The notes beneath the pieces are model-generated. The model was not told where the DNA came from, searched no databases, and saw nothing but the letters and a program-made list of their open reading frames with translations. Position numbers and translations under genes: made by a program. From contig JAOANU010000001.1 in assembly GCA_034387635.1 (NCBI GenBank), forward strand, positions 2,418,001-2,482,000: a stretch of DNA of 64,000 bases, in the 5' to 3' direction. Below, piece after piece: positions 11,767 through 22,792 of this stretch. The stretch's first letter is position 1, and the number at the start of each line of letters is the position of its first letter. Origin of the DNA: Rhodosporidiobolus odoratus (lineage: Eukaryota > Basidiomycota > Microbotryomycetes > Sporidiobolales > Sporidiobolaceae).

Positions 11767-13444
11767 CTACCTCCTAGCCCGCAGTCCTCTTTCCTCCTCT
11801 TCCATCTTCATCTTCCAACTGCCTGCTCTCCTCCCGTCTCCTTCCTCTGCACCCACCCCTTCGGACTTCGCTACTGCCACCTCGTCGCCCTCTCCCAGCC
11901 GTCCCAACCAGCGTGCCTGGAGGTCTCGCTCTTGCTCCCTTTCTATCGACGAGTTCACCTCTTGCTGAGTGGATGAAGCGTCGTGTGCGGAAGGGGCGGA
12001 AGGTGAAAAATGAGAAGGAGAATGTTCGAGGTGCTCTGCGTATGGGTTGGGGTCGTGGACCAAGGGGGAGGCTGGGGCAGGCGCCCCGACGACTGGAGGT
12101 GCATCAAGTGGTGGAGGAGTCCCCCAGCTGCGCGTAGTCGAGGCGAGCGTCTAGCCGGTCCTGACAGTCCCGCAGGCGTGGAATCAGATGAACGTACTAT
12201 GCTGGGTAGCGTCGTCTCCCCAGGTTGTTGACCACGAGCGCCCATACGCCCATCCAAATCACAGAGAGGAAAATCAGAAGGAGGTAGGTCCAGCGAGGCG
12301 TGGGCCGCTGGTGGAAAGCTGCTATCACTGTAGGCGAGAGGCGGGTGAGTCTGGGAAAATTCGGGTGTGTCGTAACCTGACGAGGAACCGAGACGACGGG
12401 CGGGGAGGATGAGAAGGTCGGAAGACCTACGAGCTGTTGCTCCGCCTGGAACGGGCGACAGCTTTAGCTTTCTCTTCGTCTTTCCCAGGTGGGATAGACG
12501 CACCTGGCGGGTGCACCGTCCCAGTCAGCTGCATCGCCAACACCGCCAACGCAACTGCTAGACTTGCAGAAACAGGTGCAAGGCTACCCCAGCTCGTGAT
12601 AGACGCCGTTAGATTGTCCAGAAGCAGACCTTCTGAGCTCGTTCTCTCTGAGAAGCGGGGATAGAGGGCAAAGAGTTGCGACACCTATGTATGCGGACGA
12701 GGCAAGTGAGTTCTTCCGACCTGGAGGAGGAAGAAGGAAGTCAGGCTGAAAGACGAGCGCACCACGCAGCCCACCAACGCACTGATCATATGTCCTCCTA
12801 CCAGATTCCTCGGCTGACTCAACGGCCCCTCTGGTACCGCATAAAGCAAAACCGCCGTCGCGCCCAGACTTCCTACCGCGAGGGGGGTCTCGTCGAACCC
12901 TCCTATGCGGGCTAGAGCGGTCGAAAGGGCGCAGCAGACGAGTATTGAGGGGAGGGTGCCGAGGAGGGTGAGGAGGGGGGTTTCGAAGGAAAGGGGGAGG
13001 TGGGCAAGGAAAGGAAGGACCGGGGTGGGAAGTGCTCTGTCGAGGGGGGATGCTTATGAGTTCGTGAAAGCGAAGCGATCCGAGGTGCAGCGTACCTATC
13101 TCCTCGAACCCCCAGGAAATGCTTCCCCAAGCTACTCCAGTATCGCCTTTCCCGCCCACTGTCCACTGACTCCCCACTTACTTTTTCTCGAGTGGCTTGT
13201 CTCGACGCAATCTCTCGAACCCTCGACGCACAGGTCCCCAAGCCACCCTCACTCCGCCAGAGCGGCGCTCGACTCCCCTCCCTACTCTCGCTCCTCCCCC
13301 TCTCGCAGCTTGATTCAGCGCACCCCCACCTCGTCTCCCTATATCCGGCCAGACTTTCGCCTCTCGCGCTTCCCGTCCCAGCGCTCGTCGATACGCTTCT
13401 CCCCCGCTCCGTCGCGCCTGGATATACGTACCCTGGCCGTCCAC
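11767..13444 (-). CDS. HPP-family integral membrane protein
   Basis: Exons on the minus strand: 13444?–13182, 13131–13096, 13036–12766, 12684–12504, 12445–12431, 12327–12198 and 12127–11767, about 418 residues. The family signature VHPPGGATAL is recovered only when a 15-nt exon (12445–12431) is included. Other family marks are GSLGATAVLLYA, PLSQPRNLVGGH and a last transmembrane helix ending NNLGRRRYPAYW. I count four membrane segments, as expected for HPP proteins. A 115-residue acidic, disordered C-terminal tail follows. Family members are thought to act in transport or ion/nitrite-related membrane functions, but no substrate can be assigned here. The N-terminal exon is the weak part: the frame is fixed by the splice phase, but the first ATG used (13444) is only a candidate and the leader is low-complexity. 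Confidence 0.82.
12431..12445 (-). other. 15-nt microexon inside the HPP motif
   Basis: Encodes G-A-T-A-L of the HPPGGATAL signature, in phase 1 on both sides. It has AG before, GTAGGT after, and introns of 58 and 103 nt on either side. Confidence 0.8.
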
Positions 13445-14108
13445 GCGAGTGAGAGAATCTCCGCGGCTCGGAACTTTGTGCTGTCGGAACGGCGGAACGT
13501 ATGGGGGAGAGCGAGTCTTCGCGGGTGTAGGTGAGGCGGATGTGTGCAGACGGTTGTACGGCGAGTGGATAAGCGGGGAGCGTCATAAGAGTATCTGAGC
13601 TGAAGGGCTGGAGAGCGCCAGGTGTCAAATTCAGAGGGAGCGAACTCTTGAAGTGGGGAAGGTCCGGTTCCGGACTTAGCGTTCAGCTGACGCGGTGGCG
13701 GTGTCCAGGGTCGTGGCTTACAAGGCGTTTGCGTATGTACCGGTACTGAGGGTGCCAAGGGTCGAGGGAGATGGGCAAGACGAGCGTGAAAACACGTTTG
13801 AGAAGGTCGACGTTTTCTCCCCTCGTACGCTAGCTTCTCTCAACCAACTACTGGCAGTCCTACATGCCAGCATACCTTGCACGAAGTAGCGCCATAATCA
13901 GCTTGACGAGGCGCAGCCGCTCTTTCGTCTGCCGCTACCTGTACCCCTGTACTCATCTCCTCAAAACCCGCCTTGCAAAGCCCCTCTCTCGGTCCATCCT
14001 CCCCTGACCCAGCCACCGAGTAGCTGCGCCTCGTTCTCCTCCGCTTGTCGCGGTATCTCCTTCCGATCTCCTTCTCTCGCCTCCGCTACTAATCCCTTGG
14101 GGAGGAAA
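13445..14108. other. Divergent upstream region
   Basis: Lies between the HPP gene (minus) and the small basic protein gene (plus). The true N-terminal exon of the HPP gene could extend into it. Nothing else is supported. Confidence 0.35.
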
Positions 14109-14872
14109 ATGCCCCGTTCTCCCTTCTCGTCCAATCGGCACTTCAAGCTGCACCTTCAGACAAAGCTTCGAAGGGCTGTGAGCGACGACACGCTCGTAGA
14201 GGAGGCTGTGAGCTGGGACGAGCAGAACGACGTCCAGCATACGAAAGCACGAGGAGCGGAGGAGGAACGCAGGGAGGAAGAAGTTCGTTTAGCAGTGCGC
14301 CCATCGTCGGCGAAGAGTCGTAGCTGACCTTGACGAGAACGCACAGGAACGCACCAAGACGGCGGCCACTCTCAAAGGCACTCTCTCCCCACGCTCTCCT
14401 TCCCCTTCGAGCCCTAGCCGTCCCAAACTCCGCACGGTGTGGTCCGAAGCCGACATCCACCACCGACCGTTCCTCGCCCCGCCTATCCCCTTGCCCGCTT
14501 CTCCTGTGTCGCAGAGAGTTATACCGTTGTCGCTGTCGCTGGCGCAAAGACGGGGCGTCGGGGTGAGTAGTATTCAGATTGTGAGAGCTGAGAGGAGAAA
14601 GTTGGAATTGGAGGTGGGCACAGCAGTACGCCCTTTTCTCCTTCCCTGCCCAACCTCCTCCTTCTTGTGTTCCTTGCAATTCGACTGATTGTATGACGTC
14701 CGAGCAGAAGTTGGTCGCATCCCCCCGCCTGCGAAGCGCTTCGGTCGGCACAGCTGGGCCCGGAGGAAGGAGAACGAGGTCGTCATCGTTGTTGAGGTCG
14801 CCAGCCAATCCGAATACGAGGGAGAGAGGACATCAGTCGCTCTGTATGCAGCAGGGAAAGGGCGTGGTTTGA
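14109..14872 (+). CDS. Small basic Ser/Pro/Arg-rich protein, unrecognised
   Basis: Exons 14109–14282, 14347–14613 and 14708–14872 give 201 residues. All three exons are whole codons (phase-0 introns), with GT–AG ends and a CTGAC-like branch site in the first intron. The start reads MPRSPFSSNRHFKLHL. A Glu/Arg-rich stretch with the short acidic segment DEQNDVQH leads into a central SPRSPSPSSPSRPK tract and a WSEADIHHRPFL segment. The tail is Ser/Arg-rich. I find no known domain, signal peptide or membrane helix. The evidence is only a consistent intron chain and protein-like composition, so a non-coding transcript is possible. It sits head-to-head with the HPP gene. Confidence 0.4.
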
Positions 14873-15245
14873 CGGGGCAGCGATCGAGGGAGACTTGAGA
14901 GAGGGTTGGAGAGTCGGAAAAAGTCATCGTGTCGGAGTTCTGGGGTTCAGCGAGATGGCGAAGCAATGTAGACGACAGAATAGCTCGTGTGCGGCGGTTC
15001 TGGATGCGATGGCTTGTAGAATCCGGCGCTTGGTACAAGCTGATCAAGCGAAGCGGCCGGCGACAAGGTGGAAGTGGGAGCAAAGCAACTGGGCAGTTTC
15101 GCGCGCGGCGAGGTGAGCATAAAGGCTTTGTAAGAGCCAGCGCTGGGTGAACAGCGTAGTCTACTGTAGCCTGTCCAGAGTGTGAGATTGTTGATCAACC
15201 CCACCTTGCTCATCTCCATTTCTGGTGCTCTTGCTATCCCCTAGA
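14873..15245. other. Intergenic region
   Basis: 3' flank of the small basic gene and upstream region of the DnaJ gene. No gene is seen. Confidence 0.4.
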
Positions 15246-17505
15246 ATGCCACCTCTAGTCCGAGTAAAGACTCGTCCAACGGGCACCTACAAACCCACCA
15301 CTTGCCCCTACTGCAAGTCCTCACTTGAATACCTCCCTCCTCCTCCTCCTCCTCAAGCCTCCTCTTCTGCCTCACCTGAAGAACCACTACAATACGAGCT
15401 CGAATGCGCCAATGTCGCTTGCGGTCAAACTTGGATTGTCAAGCAGGAACTGGCAAGTGGCAAGAAGGCTCAGAGAAAGCAGGGCAGGAAGATTGGAACC
15501 GGTACGTCAAATCGCCAATTGTAGCAGCCACGCTCGTAGTCTTACATGTTGTCTTGACGATGCGCAGACGATAAGCCGCTCGAAACAGAGTACTACGATG
15601 TGCGCTTCATTCTATCCCCTGACCTGAAAGGGGAAATGCTGATCCTTCCGCTTTTCCCCTAGCTGCTGGGATTGCCCGTGACATGCACGCCGGAAGATGT
15701 CAAGAAGGCATACCGACGGCTGGTACGTCCTGCTTGATAGCCCCCGGGTGGACTGGAGCTGACTGACTGTTTTTCTCCTGCCCAGGCTATCAAAGTTCGC
15801 TCTTCCATCTCCTCACTTCCACTCAAGCGCTTTCCTCATCCCGGCCCCTGCCCACTTATATCTTCCTGCCTCTGACCAATTACCGCCATCTTACTACAAC
15901 AGTATCACCCCGACAAGAACCCCGACGACCCAACCGCAGGCGAGCGCTTCAAGGAGATCGCAGTCGCCTACACGACCCTGAGCGACCCAGCGTTACGAAA
16001 GCAGTACAACGAGTTTGGACGGAGTAAGAAGGATGGAGGTACGGCGGAGGAGATGGTGGATCCCGAGGCGATTTTCTCGACTCTGTTTGGAGGTGCGTGA
16101 CCTCGATGCGTTTACCTTCTGCCCGTGTGAAGCGCGATCGCTGATCCTTGTGAGCACTGCGGCTACGTACAGGTGAACGCTTCCAAGACATCATTGGAAC
16201 TATCTCGCTCGGTAGCGAAATGAAGACTGCGATGCAAGCCGACGAGACAGACGATGAAGAAGAGCAGCCCGACACGACGTCCTCTTCGGCCGTCTCCTCC
16301 ACCAACAAGTCTGCCACGCCCGCCGCTGGTAAGAAAGGGGAGAAGAAGCCCCTTACTCCCGAACAACTGCGGAAGAAGAAAGAGAAGGAGGAGCAGGAGA
16401 GAAAGGTGGCGGTGGAGAAGGAGAAGGTTAGGGCGGAGAGGGTCAAGTTGTTGGCTGACAAGTTGAGGGACAAGTTGGCTTTGTTCAGTGAGCAGGCTCA
16501 GGGGGAGGAGGATACCCAGATTGCGGACGGAGGCAAGTCTTCCGTCTTTTTCTTCACCAGTCTTTCTTTGGAGTTCGCGCGTGCTAACCCTCCAATGCAC
16601 ATCTGACAGTCCGCACCATGTGGTCCATCGAAGCCGAAGAGCTCAAGAACGAGTCTTATGGTGTCGAGCTACTGCACACGGTCGGATTCGTGTACGAGGC
16701 CAAATCGAAGCATTACCTCGCCTCGACTGGACCAATTCCCCTAGGCATTGGAGGGTGGTTCCATGCTGTATGTCTTTCTCCTCCCCTTCTCCTGTTCTCT
16801 CCTTCTGCACTCACCGACTTCCCAACCTCACCCGCCTGTGACCGATGCATTCATGAAACCTGAGCAGGCCAAATCCACTGCACACATTTTCAACCAAACC
16901 GTCTCGACCGTTCGATCTGCGTACGCGTTGAAAGATGTGTACGAGGCGATCCAGAAGGCGGAACAGGAGGGTGTTAGTGAGGAGGAACGGAGGAAATTGG
17001 AGGATAGGGCGGCGCAGATGGTAAGACCTTCTTATTCTCCTCCCCTTCCCTGCTCCTGCTGGGACCTCTCTTGCGACACGCACGCGGTAGCTTCAGCTAA
17101 GGTGCTGGGCGCTTAGCTGACCAGTTCGATTGCGTTTCCTGTGCGCAATGTAGGGCTTGCACGCGTTATTCAAGGTATGCTCCCCCCCCCCCCCTCGTGT
17201 CGTCCTCTCACATCCGTATCCTTTCGTCTACTTTCCTCCCCTTGCACTCGTACTCACCTCCCTCTGTCTCCTACGCGCAGGGCGCCAAACTCGAGGTAGA
17301 ATCCATCATCCGCTCCGTGTGCGACCGTCTCCTACTCGACCTCCCAGCAGAGGAGAAGAACCTCTCTCCCACTACGTTACGGAAACGAGCCGTTGCCCTT
17401 GGGATTCTGGGAGAGGTTTATGGACAGGTCAAGAAAGATCCGGGTGCGACGGAAGGGCCGTTTGGATTTCCGGGAATGGGAGGGCAGGGAGCGGAGGGGA
17501 AGTAG
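15246..17505 (+). CDS. DnaJ-X co-chaperone (Caj1/Djp1 type) with N-terminal Cys-pair module
   Basis: Ten exons: 15246–15501, 15568–15599, 15663–15722, 15786–15794, 15903–16092, 16173–16532, 16610–16767, 16868–17020, 17154–17174 and 17281–17505, 487 residues. The J-domain starts at EYYDLLGLP (about residue 93) and carries the HPD motif at 121–123, which stimulates Hsp70 ATPase. A Lys/Glu coiled coil and the DnaJ-X domain follow (MWSIEAEELKNESYG, GIGGWFHA, FNQTVSTVRSAYALKDVYEA). This is the layout of yeast Caj1 and Djp1, the latter serving peroxisomal import. The unusual part is the first 85 residues: CPYC at 20–23 and CANVAC at 54–59, separated by a poly-Pro run, which looks like a zinc ribbon. 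Exon 4 is only 9 nt (A-I-K, just before HPD), exon 9 is 21 nt, and the intron after 16532 is GC–AG. Confidence 0.92.
15786..15794 (+). other. 9-nt microexon next to the HPD motif
   Basis: Encodes Ala-Ile-Lys, in phase 0 on both sides, between CAG and GTTCGC. Without it the J-domain would lose the three residues preceding YHPDK. Confidence 0.85.
16533..16609 (+). other. GC–AG intron in the DnaJ gene
   Basis: 77 nt. The donor G|GCAAGT matches the usual GC-donor consensus. No GT nearby keeps the frame from the acidic coil into the VRTMWS block of the DnaJ-X domain. Confidence 0.85.
17182..17194 (+). repeat. 13-base poly-C run in an intron
   Basis: Lies in the last intron of the DnaJ gene, eight bases after the donor site. 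Confidence 0.8.
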
Positions 17506-18107
17506 AGAGCTGGGAGGGAGGGTATTTGGGTCTGTTGAGGGTACACGAACGGTTCCCTTGGATGTGGTGCCACTCAAGCTGATTCCTCGAGAGGCCTGCG
17601 AAAGCTTGGGCGGGCAAAGAAGAGACGGGGAGAAAAAGAAGAAAGGTAGAATCGGATTCGGGCGGATTCTCCCGGCTCGTGCAAGGCGAAGCTCCAAAAG
17701 CGGTAGCTGCCCTGCTGTTCTATGCAGGGATAACGCAGCTCGATAGGTAAGACGGTGGGAATGCTCGCACCTCGTTCCGACTGACGACGTTGGCTTCGCT
17801 CCTCTCTCGCTCAACCTCACGTCGATCTCGTCAAGGGACCGGTATGCTGATCTGATTCGGCTGTAGAGACTGATAGATAGGTTGTCTGTGTGTCTGCACG
17901 CTCTAGCTGATCCTGTTTGTGTTGGCTCTTCGCCTCGCATCCGTCAACTCGACCCTATTCTACGAACGGTCGAACGCCTCAGAGTGCATTGTGAGCCCGC
18001 TTTTGGTACTCGCCATCATTCTGACCGAGGTTTACACCATCCTCCCGAGGCTTCCACTGACTATGATTTCCTGCAGCACCCCACTTCACCTCCCTGAGTA
18101 GGTCATC
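17506..18107. other. Intergenic region
   Basis: 3' flank of the DnaJ gene and upstream region of phospholipase D. No gene is supported. Confidence 0.45.
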
Positions 18108-21100
18108 ATGTCGAAATTCCTCGACAAACTCTCGACTGAATTCGACAAGCTCTCGACCAAAGCCGACCGTCTCAAAGAGTCCGCTGCGTTCCTCGTCAAC
18201 CCGGATCATCGTCACGACGAGGCCCATGAGAAAGAAGAGGATGAACAGAGAAAGGTCATTGCTGAGAGTCATAGGTTCGAGTCGTTTGCGCCTATTAGGG
18301 AGGGGAATCAGGTCAAGTGGTATGCCTCTCTGTCTTCGAGAAGTACTGAGAAGAGCAGCGCTGACTATGTAGCGTGGACTCGCAGGTACATAGTCAGCAG
18401 TTCCTTCTTTTCTTCGTTTACGCGAGTTCTCTGCTAAAGGTCGAGTCTTGCTTTGGTAGAATGGTCACGACTATTTCTGGTCCCTCTCCGAGATCATCGA
18501 CAATGCCAAAGAGACAATCTGGATTCTAGACTGGTGCGCTTTCTCTTCTCCTCCTCTTTCTCCCCGCGGTACATGCTAGGCGCCTCCGCGAGCTGATCCA
18601 TCTCGATCATACACAGGTGGCTCACCCCTGAGCTCTTCCTGCGTCGCCCTCCCGCCAAGCACCAAGACTACCGCCTCGACCGTCTTTTGCTTCGTAAGGC
18701 GGAGCAAGGGGTCAAGATCTTCGTTTGTGTGTACAAGGAGGTATGCTAGAACGACGTAAAAAGTATGGTCATGGGCACTGACGAGACTGTTCACCTGCAG
18801 GTCACGCAAACCATGGTCTGTCTTGACCTTGCGAACCCGCTAACTGCAATCCTTTCAAATCGCTAACGATGTCTCCCTTCTCATCTCTCCGCTGGGCAGA
18901 CAATGAGCTCAGCGCACACCAAGTAAGCTACCGACTGTTCCCTTGATCCCCCGTCCCTGAAGGCTCACACTCACGACATCGTTTCTAGGCACTTCCTCGA
19001 GGATCTTCACCCCAATATCTCCTGCATGCGCCACCCTGACCACCTCGGTACGCCTCTTTCTTCCCACTCTTCTAGAGGTACATGTACTGACCGCAGCTGA
19101 TGCCTGTAAGGCGGGGAGATGACGATGTTTTGGTCGCACCATGAAAAGGTTGTTGTCGTCGATAATGTGGTTGCCTGTATCGGTGGGCTTGATATATGCT
19201 TCGGGAGATGGGACACTTCGGCATTGTGCGTCTGCCTAAGTCGAACTACTGTAATTTTGCACACACTGACGACGCGGGTTTTCACCTTTTCACCTTTCAC
19301 CTTCCACCCTCTTCCATCTCGTCTCTTGCTCACCTCTCGCCTCTCAATTCTCTCTCGCCTCTCCCCGTACGCGCTGCTTTTGTTCTGCTACGTCAACTAG
19401 CCCTCTCGCCGACGTTCACCCGACCGACTTTTCTCGCACCCTTTTCGCCGGCCAAGACTTCAACGATGCTCGCATCCAGGACTTTCAGACCGTCGACCAC
19501 TGGCGCGCTATAACTCCCTGCCTACATTCACTCATAAAGCGCTGACCGCCTGCATATCCAGGGCGTCGAATCAGCAATCTCGCCTCGACACGACCCGCAT
19601 GCCGTGGCACGACATCCACAGCATGCTGATCGGCCCTGCGGTCCTCGACGTAGCCCAACACTTCGTCGAACGCTGGAACTTCATCCGGGGCCTCAAGTAC
19701 TCCCACGACAAGCGTTACCCAGTTCTCGCTTTCCCGCATGAACTGCCAGAAGAGCACATTGAGCGTCACCCGCACTTGCATAGGTTTGCGGAAATGGGTC
19801 ACCATTTTTCGGTGCATCGTAAGGAGCCTGGGGAGGAGGGAGCGTGGGACAGGCCGATTGGGGGAAAGGGGCAAAAGGGGTCGATTACGACGCAGGTTCG
19901 TCCGGTCTTTCCCTCGCGATACTTGCGATGTCGGGATTCAAGCTTCTTTTGCTCAGGTCCTCCGTTCGTCAAGCGACTGGTCTCATGGTATCCTCAAGGA
20001 GCACTCTATCGAAAATGCTTACTGCCAAATGATCAGTACGTCCTTCGTCCTTTTCCACCTTCTCGTCTTTCTCTACCTTACTCTCCTCCTTTGCCCTCGC
20101 CATCCCGCAGGCGAAGCCCGCCACTTCATCTTCATCGAGAACCAATTCTTTATCTGCGGTACTCAGGGTAAAGGACCCGTTGAGAATGTTATTGGAAGGG
20201 CTATTGTCGAGAGGGTCCTCAGTGCGGCCAGGAACGGTCAGAAGTTCAAGGTGGTGATTGTTATCCCGGCTGTGCCGGGATTTGCGGGTGATGTGAGTCT
20301 CCTTTTCTCTCTCGGGATGCTGCGGACTGGTGCATCTGGCTGACCCCGTTTCTCCTGGCCGTAGCTGGTCGGCAACTCGGGTACTCTCGCCATTATGGGC
20401 GCTCAGTACATGACTCTGTGTCGCGGCAAGGATTCGAGTGCGTCTTCCCCTAAGGACCTCTTCCTCATGTCGCTGAACCTTCGTCGCTCGCAGTCATGGA
20501 GCAAATCAAAGCCGCCGGCTTCGACCCGAACGGCAAGTTTCTTTTTTTCCCCTTGCACATCGACACGCTGGCTAATACGCATAGCTGCGCAGAGTACATC
20601 GAGGTGTACAACCTTCGCTCTTATGATCGTATCAACAACGACCCAGCTCGTCTCAAGGCTATGGCGGAGAGGAGTGGCGTTTCCTTCGAACAAGCACAGG
20701 CGGCTTTGGCTCGGTGCGCTCGCTCTTCCCCAGTTTCCCGGAGGTATGGCACATGCTAAGCACGTACGCCCACAGCGTCTATCTCGGCCGCGACGCACTT
20801 GCCTCCGAGCTCGAAAAGAACAAGGTCGTCAAATTCGCCGTCCCTCGCGAAGGTGGCGAACTCGCCATGCTCGACCCAAAAGAAGCTAACAAGCCCGAGA
20901 ATGCCACCAATCCTACCATGTCCTTCACCCTCCCTCAATCGTATGACGAGGCGTGGGAGACCGTGAGGAGGTTTGAAGCGGCTGATCCGGTCAGGGAGGA
21001 GATTTCGGATTCGGTGGCTCATTTGAGTCAGGCGGGTCAGAGGAGCTTGGAGGAAGAGGTTTGGAGTGGGGATGAGGCTTCTGAGAGGAATGCGTTTGTT

Positions 21101-22401
21101 ACTGAGCTGCTTTATATCCATTCGAGTAAGTGTGGTTTCTCCCTGTCTTCCTCCTTTTGTTCTTGCCCTCTGAGGAGCTACTTGACTGATTTCCGTACGT
21201 GCAGAGCTCATGATAGTCGATGACACACGCGTTCTCATCGGTAGTGCCAATCTCAATGACCGTTCGCAGAACGGCGATAGGTAAACCGTACTGTCTCCTC
21301 AATTTAGGACAACCGCTGACGCTTCCACCGGCGCAGGGACTCCGAAATCGCCTGCGTCTACGAAGACACCGACCTAATCCAATCCCGCATGAACGGCAGA
21401 ACCTTCATGGCCTCCCAATTCGCCGCCTCGCTTCGTCGTCGTCTCTACAAAGACCACCTCGGGCTGTCGTCGCCTCAGTTCTGCCCGCCCACTGTGGCAG
21501 AGGAACCGGTTACGGCGGAGATGCGTCCGGTTGGGCATGGGAATGACGAGGGCTTTGGGGAGGGGGATGAGTTGGTTCTGGTACGCTTTTCCCCCGGGTC
21601 GATTCATTCTTTCCCCTGCTGATTTACTTTCGGACCCTACTGCCGCGCTCAACGTCTCGGCTGTATAGGACCCGCTCTCGCCTGAGACTGAAGCGCTTCT
21701 TCGCAACACCGCTGCCAACAACGGTAAGGTTGACCTTCCCAACTCTACTACTTTGCCCGTTCGACACTCACTCACGATTCGTGGATGTTATTCAACATCA
21801 CAGCCGAGATCTTCGACGAGCTCTTCCATGTGGTGCCGAGTGCGAAAGTGGAGAGTTGGGATGACTACAAGAGTGGGCTCTTTTCGCTGTCCTTCGTCCT
21901 TACTACCGCCTCTTCCCTTTGATATGCTTGCGTACCCTTTGTCTTTTGGCTATGCCTCTTTGTGCTCCGACACTGACAGTCGGGCTTTGCAGAGCATGTG
22001 CCGCAGAAGCCGATCAAGGTCCGCATGAGTCCCCTCGTTCTCTTCGCACTCTCTCGCTGATCGTACCCCACGCGTACAGCCCGGTCACATCGCCGACCCC
22101 AACATGCCCGTCGACCACATCCGTCGTCGCCTCTCTCAAGTCAAAGGTCACATCGTCACCTGCCCGCTCAACTTCCTCGTCAAAGGTGAGGCTGGACCTT
22201 TGTTTGCGCTCATGGTACATCACAACCTAATTGGCATCTCTTGTCTCCACGACATTCCTCAGAACGCTTGCTTGCTCTTGACGCCAATGTTAACCCGCTT
22301 ACTTTGTCGTACGTTGTCTCCCTATCCTTTGATGCTAGTTCGCGCTCTACTCACACTGATGTATCTTTTCCCCTTCGTTACCTCACAGGATCTACCTCTA
22401 A
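18108..22401 (+). CDS. Phospholipase D
   Basis: I splice 24 exons (starts 18108, 18386, 18460, 18617, 18801, 18900, 18989, 19111, 19401, 19562, 19957, 20111, 20365, 20494, 20593, 20776, 21205, 21337, 21669, 21804, 21993, 22080, 22263, 22389) into 847 residues. Both HxKxxxxD catalytic motifs are intact: HHEKVVVVD (H182, K184, D189) and HSKLMIVD (H635, K637, D642). [38 protein letters not shown] and [16 protein letters not shown] are also family-typical. It hydrolyses phosphatidylcholine to phosphatidic acid and choline. There is no N-terminal PX or PH domain, so it resembles the shorter fungal PLDs rather than full-length Spo14. Exon 2 is 7 nt, exon 5 is 15 nt and exon 24 is 13 nt. Two introns start with GC (19503 and 20533). 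The protein is complete. Confidence 0.93.
18386..18392 (+). other. 7-nt microexon of phospholipase D
   Basis: Supplies the last base of Trp, then Tyr-Ile, giving VKWYINGHDYFW across three exons, which matches the conserved PLD N-terminal block. Skipping it brings in an in-frame TGA. Confidence 0.8.
19503..19561 (+). other. GC–AG (weak donor) intron in phospholipase D
   Basis: 59 nt. The donor is TG|GCGCGC. The stretch from here to the acceptor has no GT at all, and the frame required by RMPWHDIH fixes phase 2. The donor is far from the GCAAGT consensus, so the exact boundary is less certain. Confidence 0.55.
20533..20592 (+). other. GC–AG intron of 60 nt in phospholipase D
   Basis: The donor G|GCAAGT is consensus. 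Removing it joins GFDPN to [10 protein letters not shown] as in other PLDs. The intron is a multiple of three and has no stop, so retention would insert 20 residues. Confidence 0.75.
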
Positions 22402-22792
22402 GTCCCTACATCTGCAGAAGGGGCAGGCCGAACCCCTCACTTGCTTGCTCTGTAGGAATAGGTTGTTTCTTTTTCGTCTTATTTCCGTTTTTTACCCCAT
22501 CAGTGCCGTTTCTTCTCCATCTTACCCCTCAGTGCTACAGTAGTGAAACCGATGAAACAGACAGTGCTTCCGATAAAAGGACGTCGTGAGGTCAGAAGGG
22601 CAGATGCAGCCGGATGTTCGTGCATTCGCTACGTCTCCCTCCGCCTGCCTATACTCATTCTCGAGCACGTCTTGGGAACTGAATAAACTATGTAACGCAC
22701 ATGCGGGTACTGACCACGACTGACTACAACAAGCTATGCAAAGTACGAAAAGTCTCATCCCCCCCTGCGCCTCTCTCGTCATCCTCCTCCTT
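22402..22792. other. Convergent intergenic region
   Basis: 3' ends of phospholipase D (plus) and the thioesterase-like gene (minus). Nothing else is seen. Confidence 0.5.
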
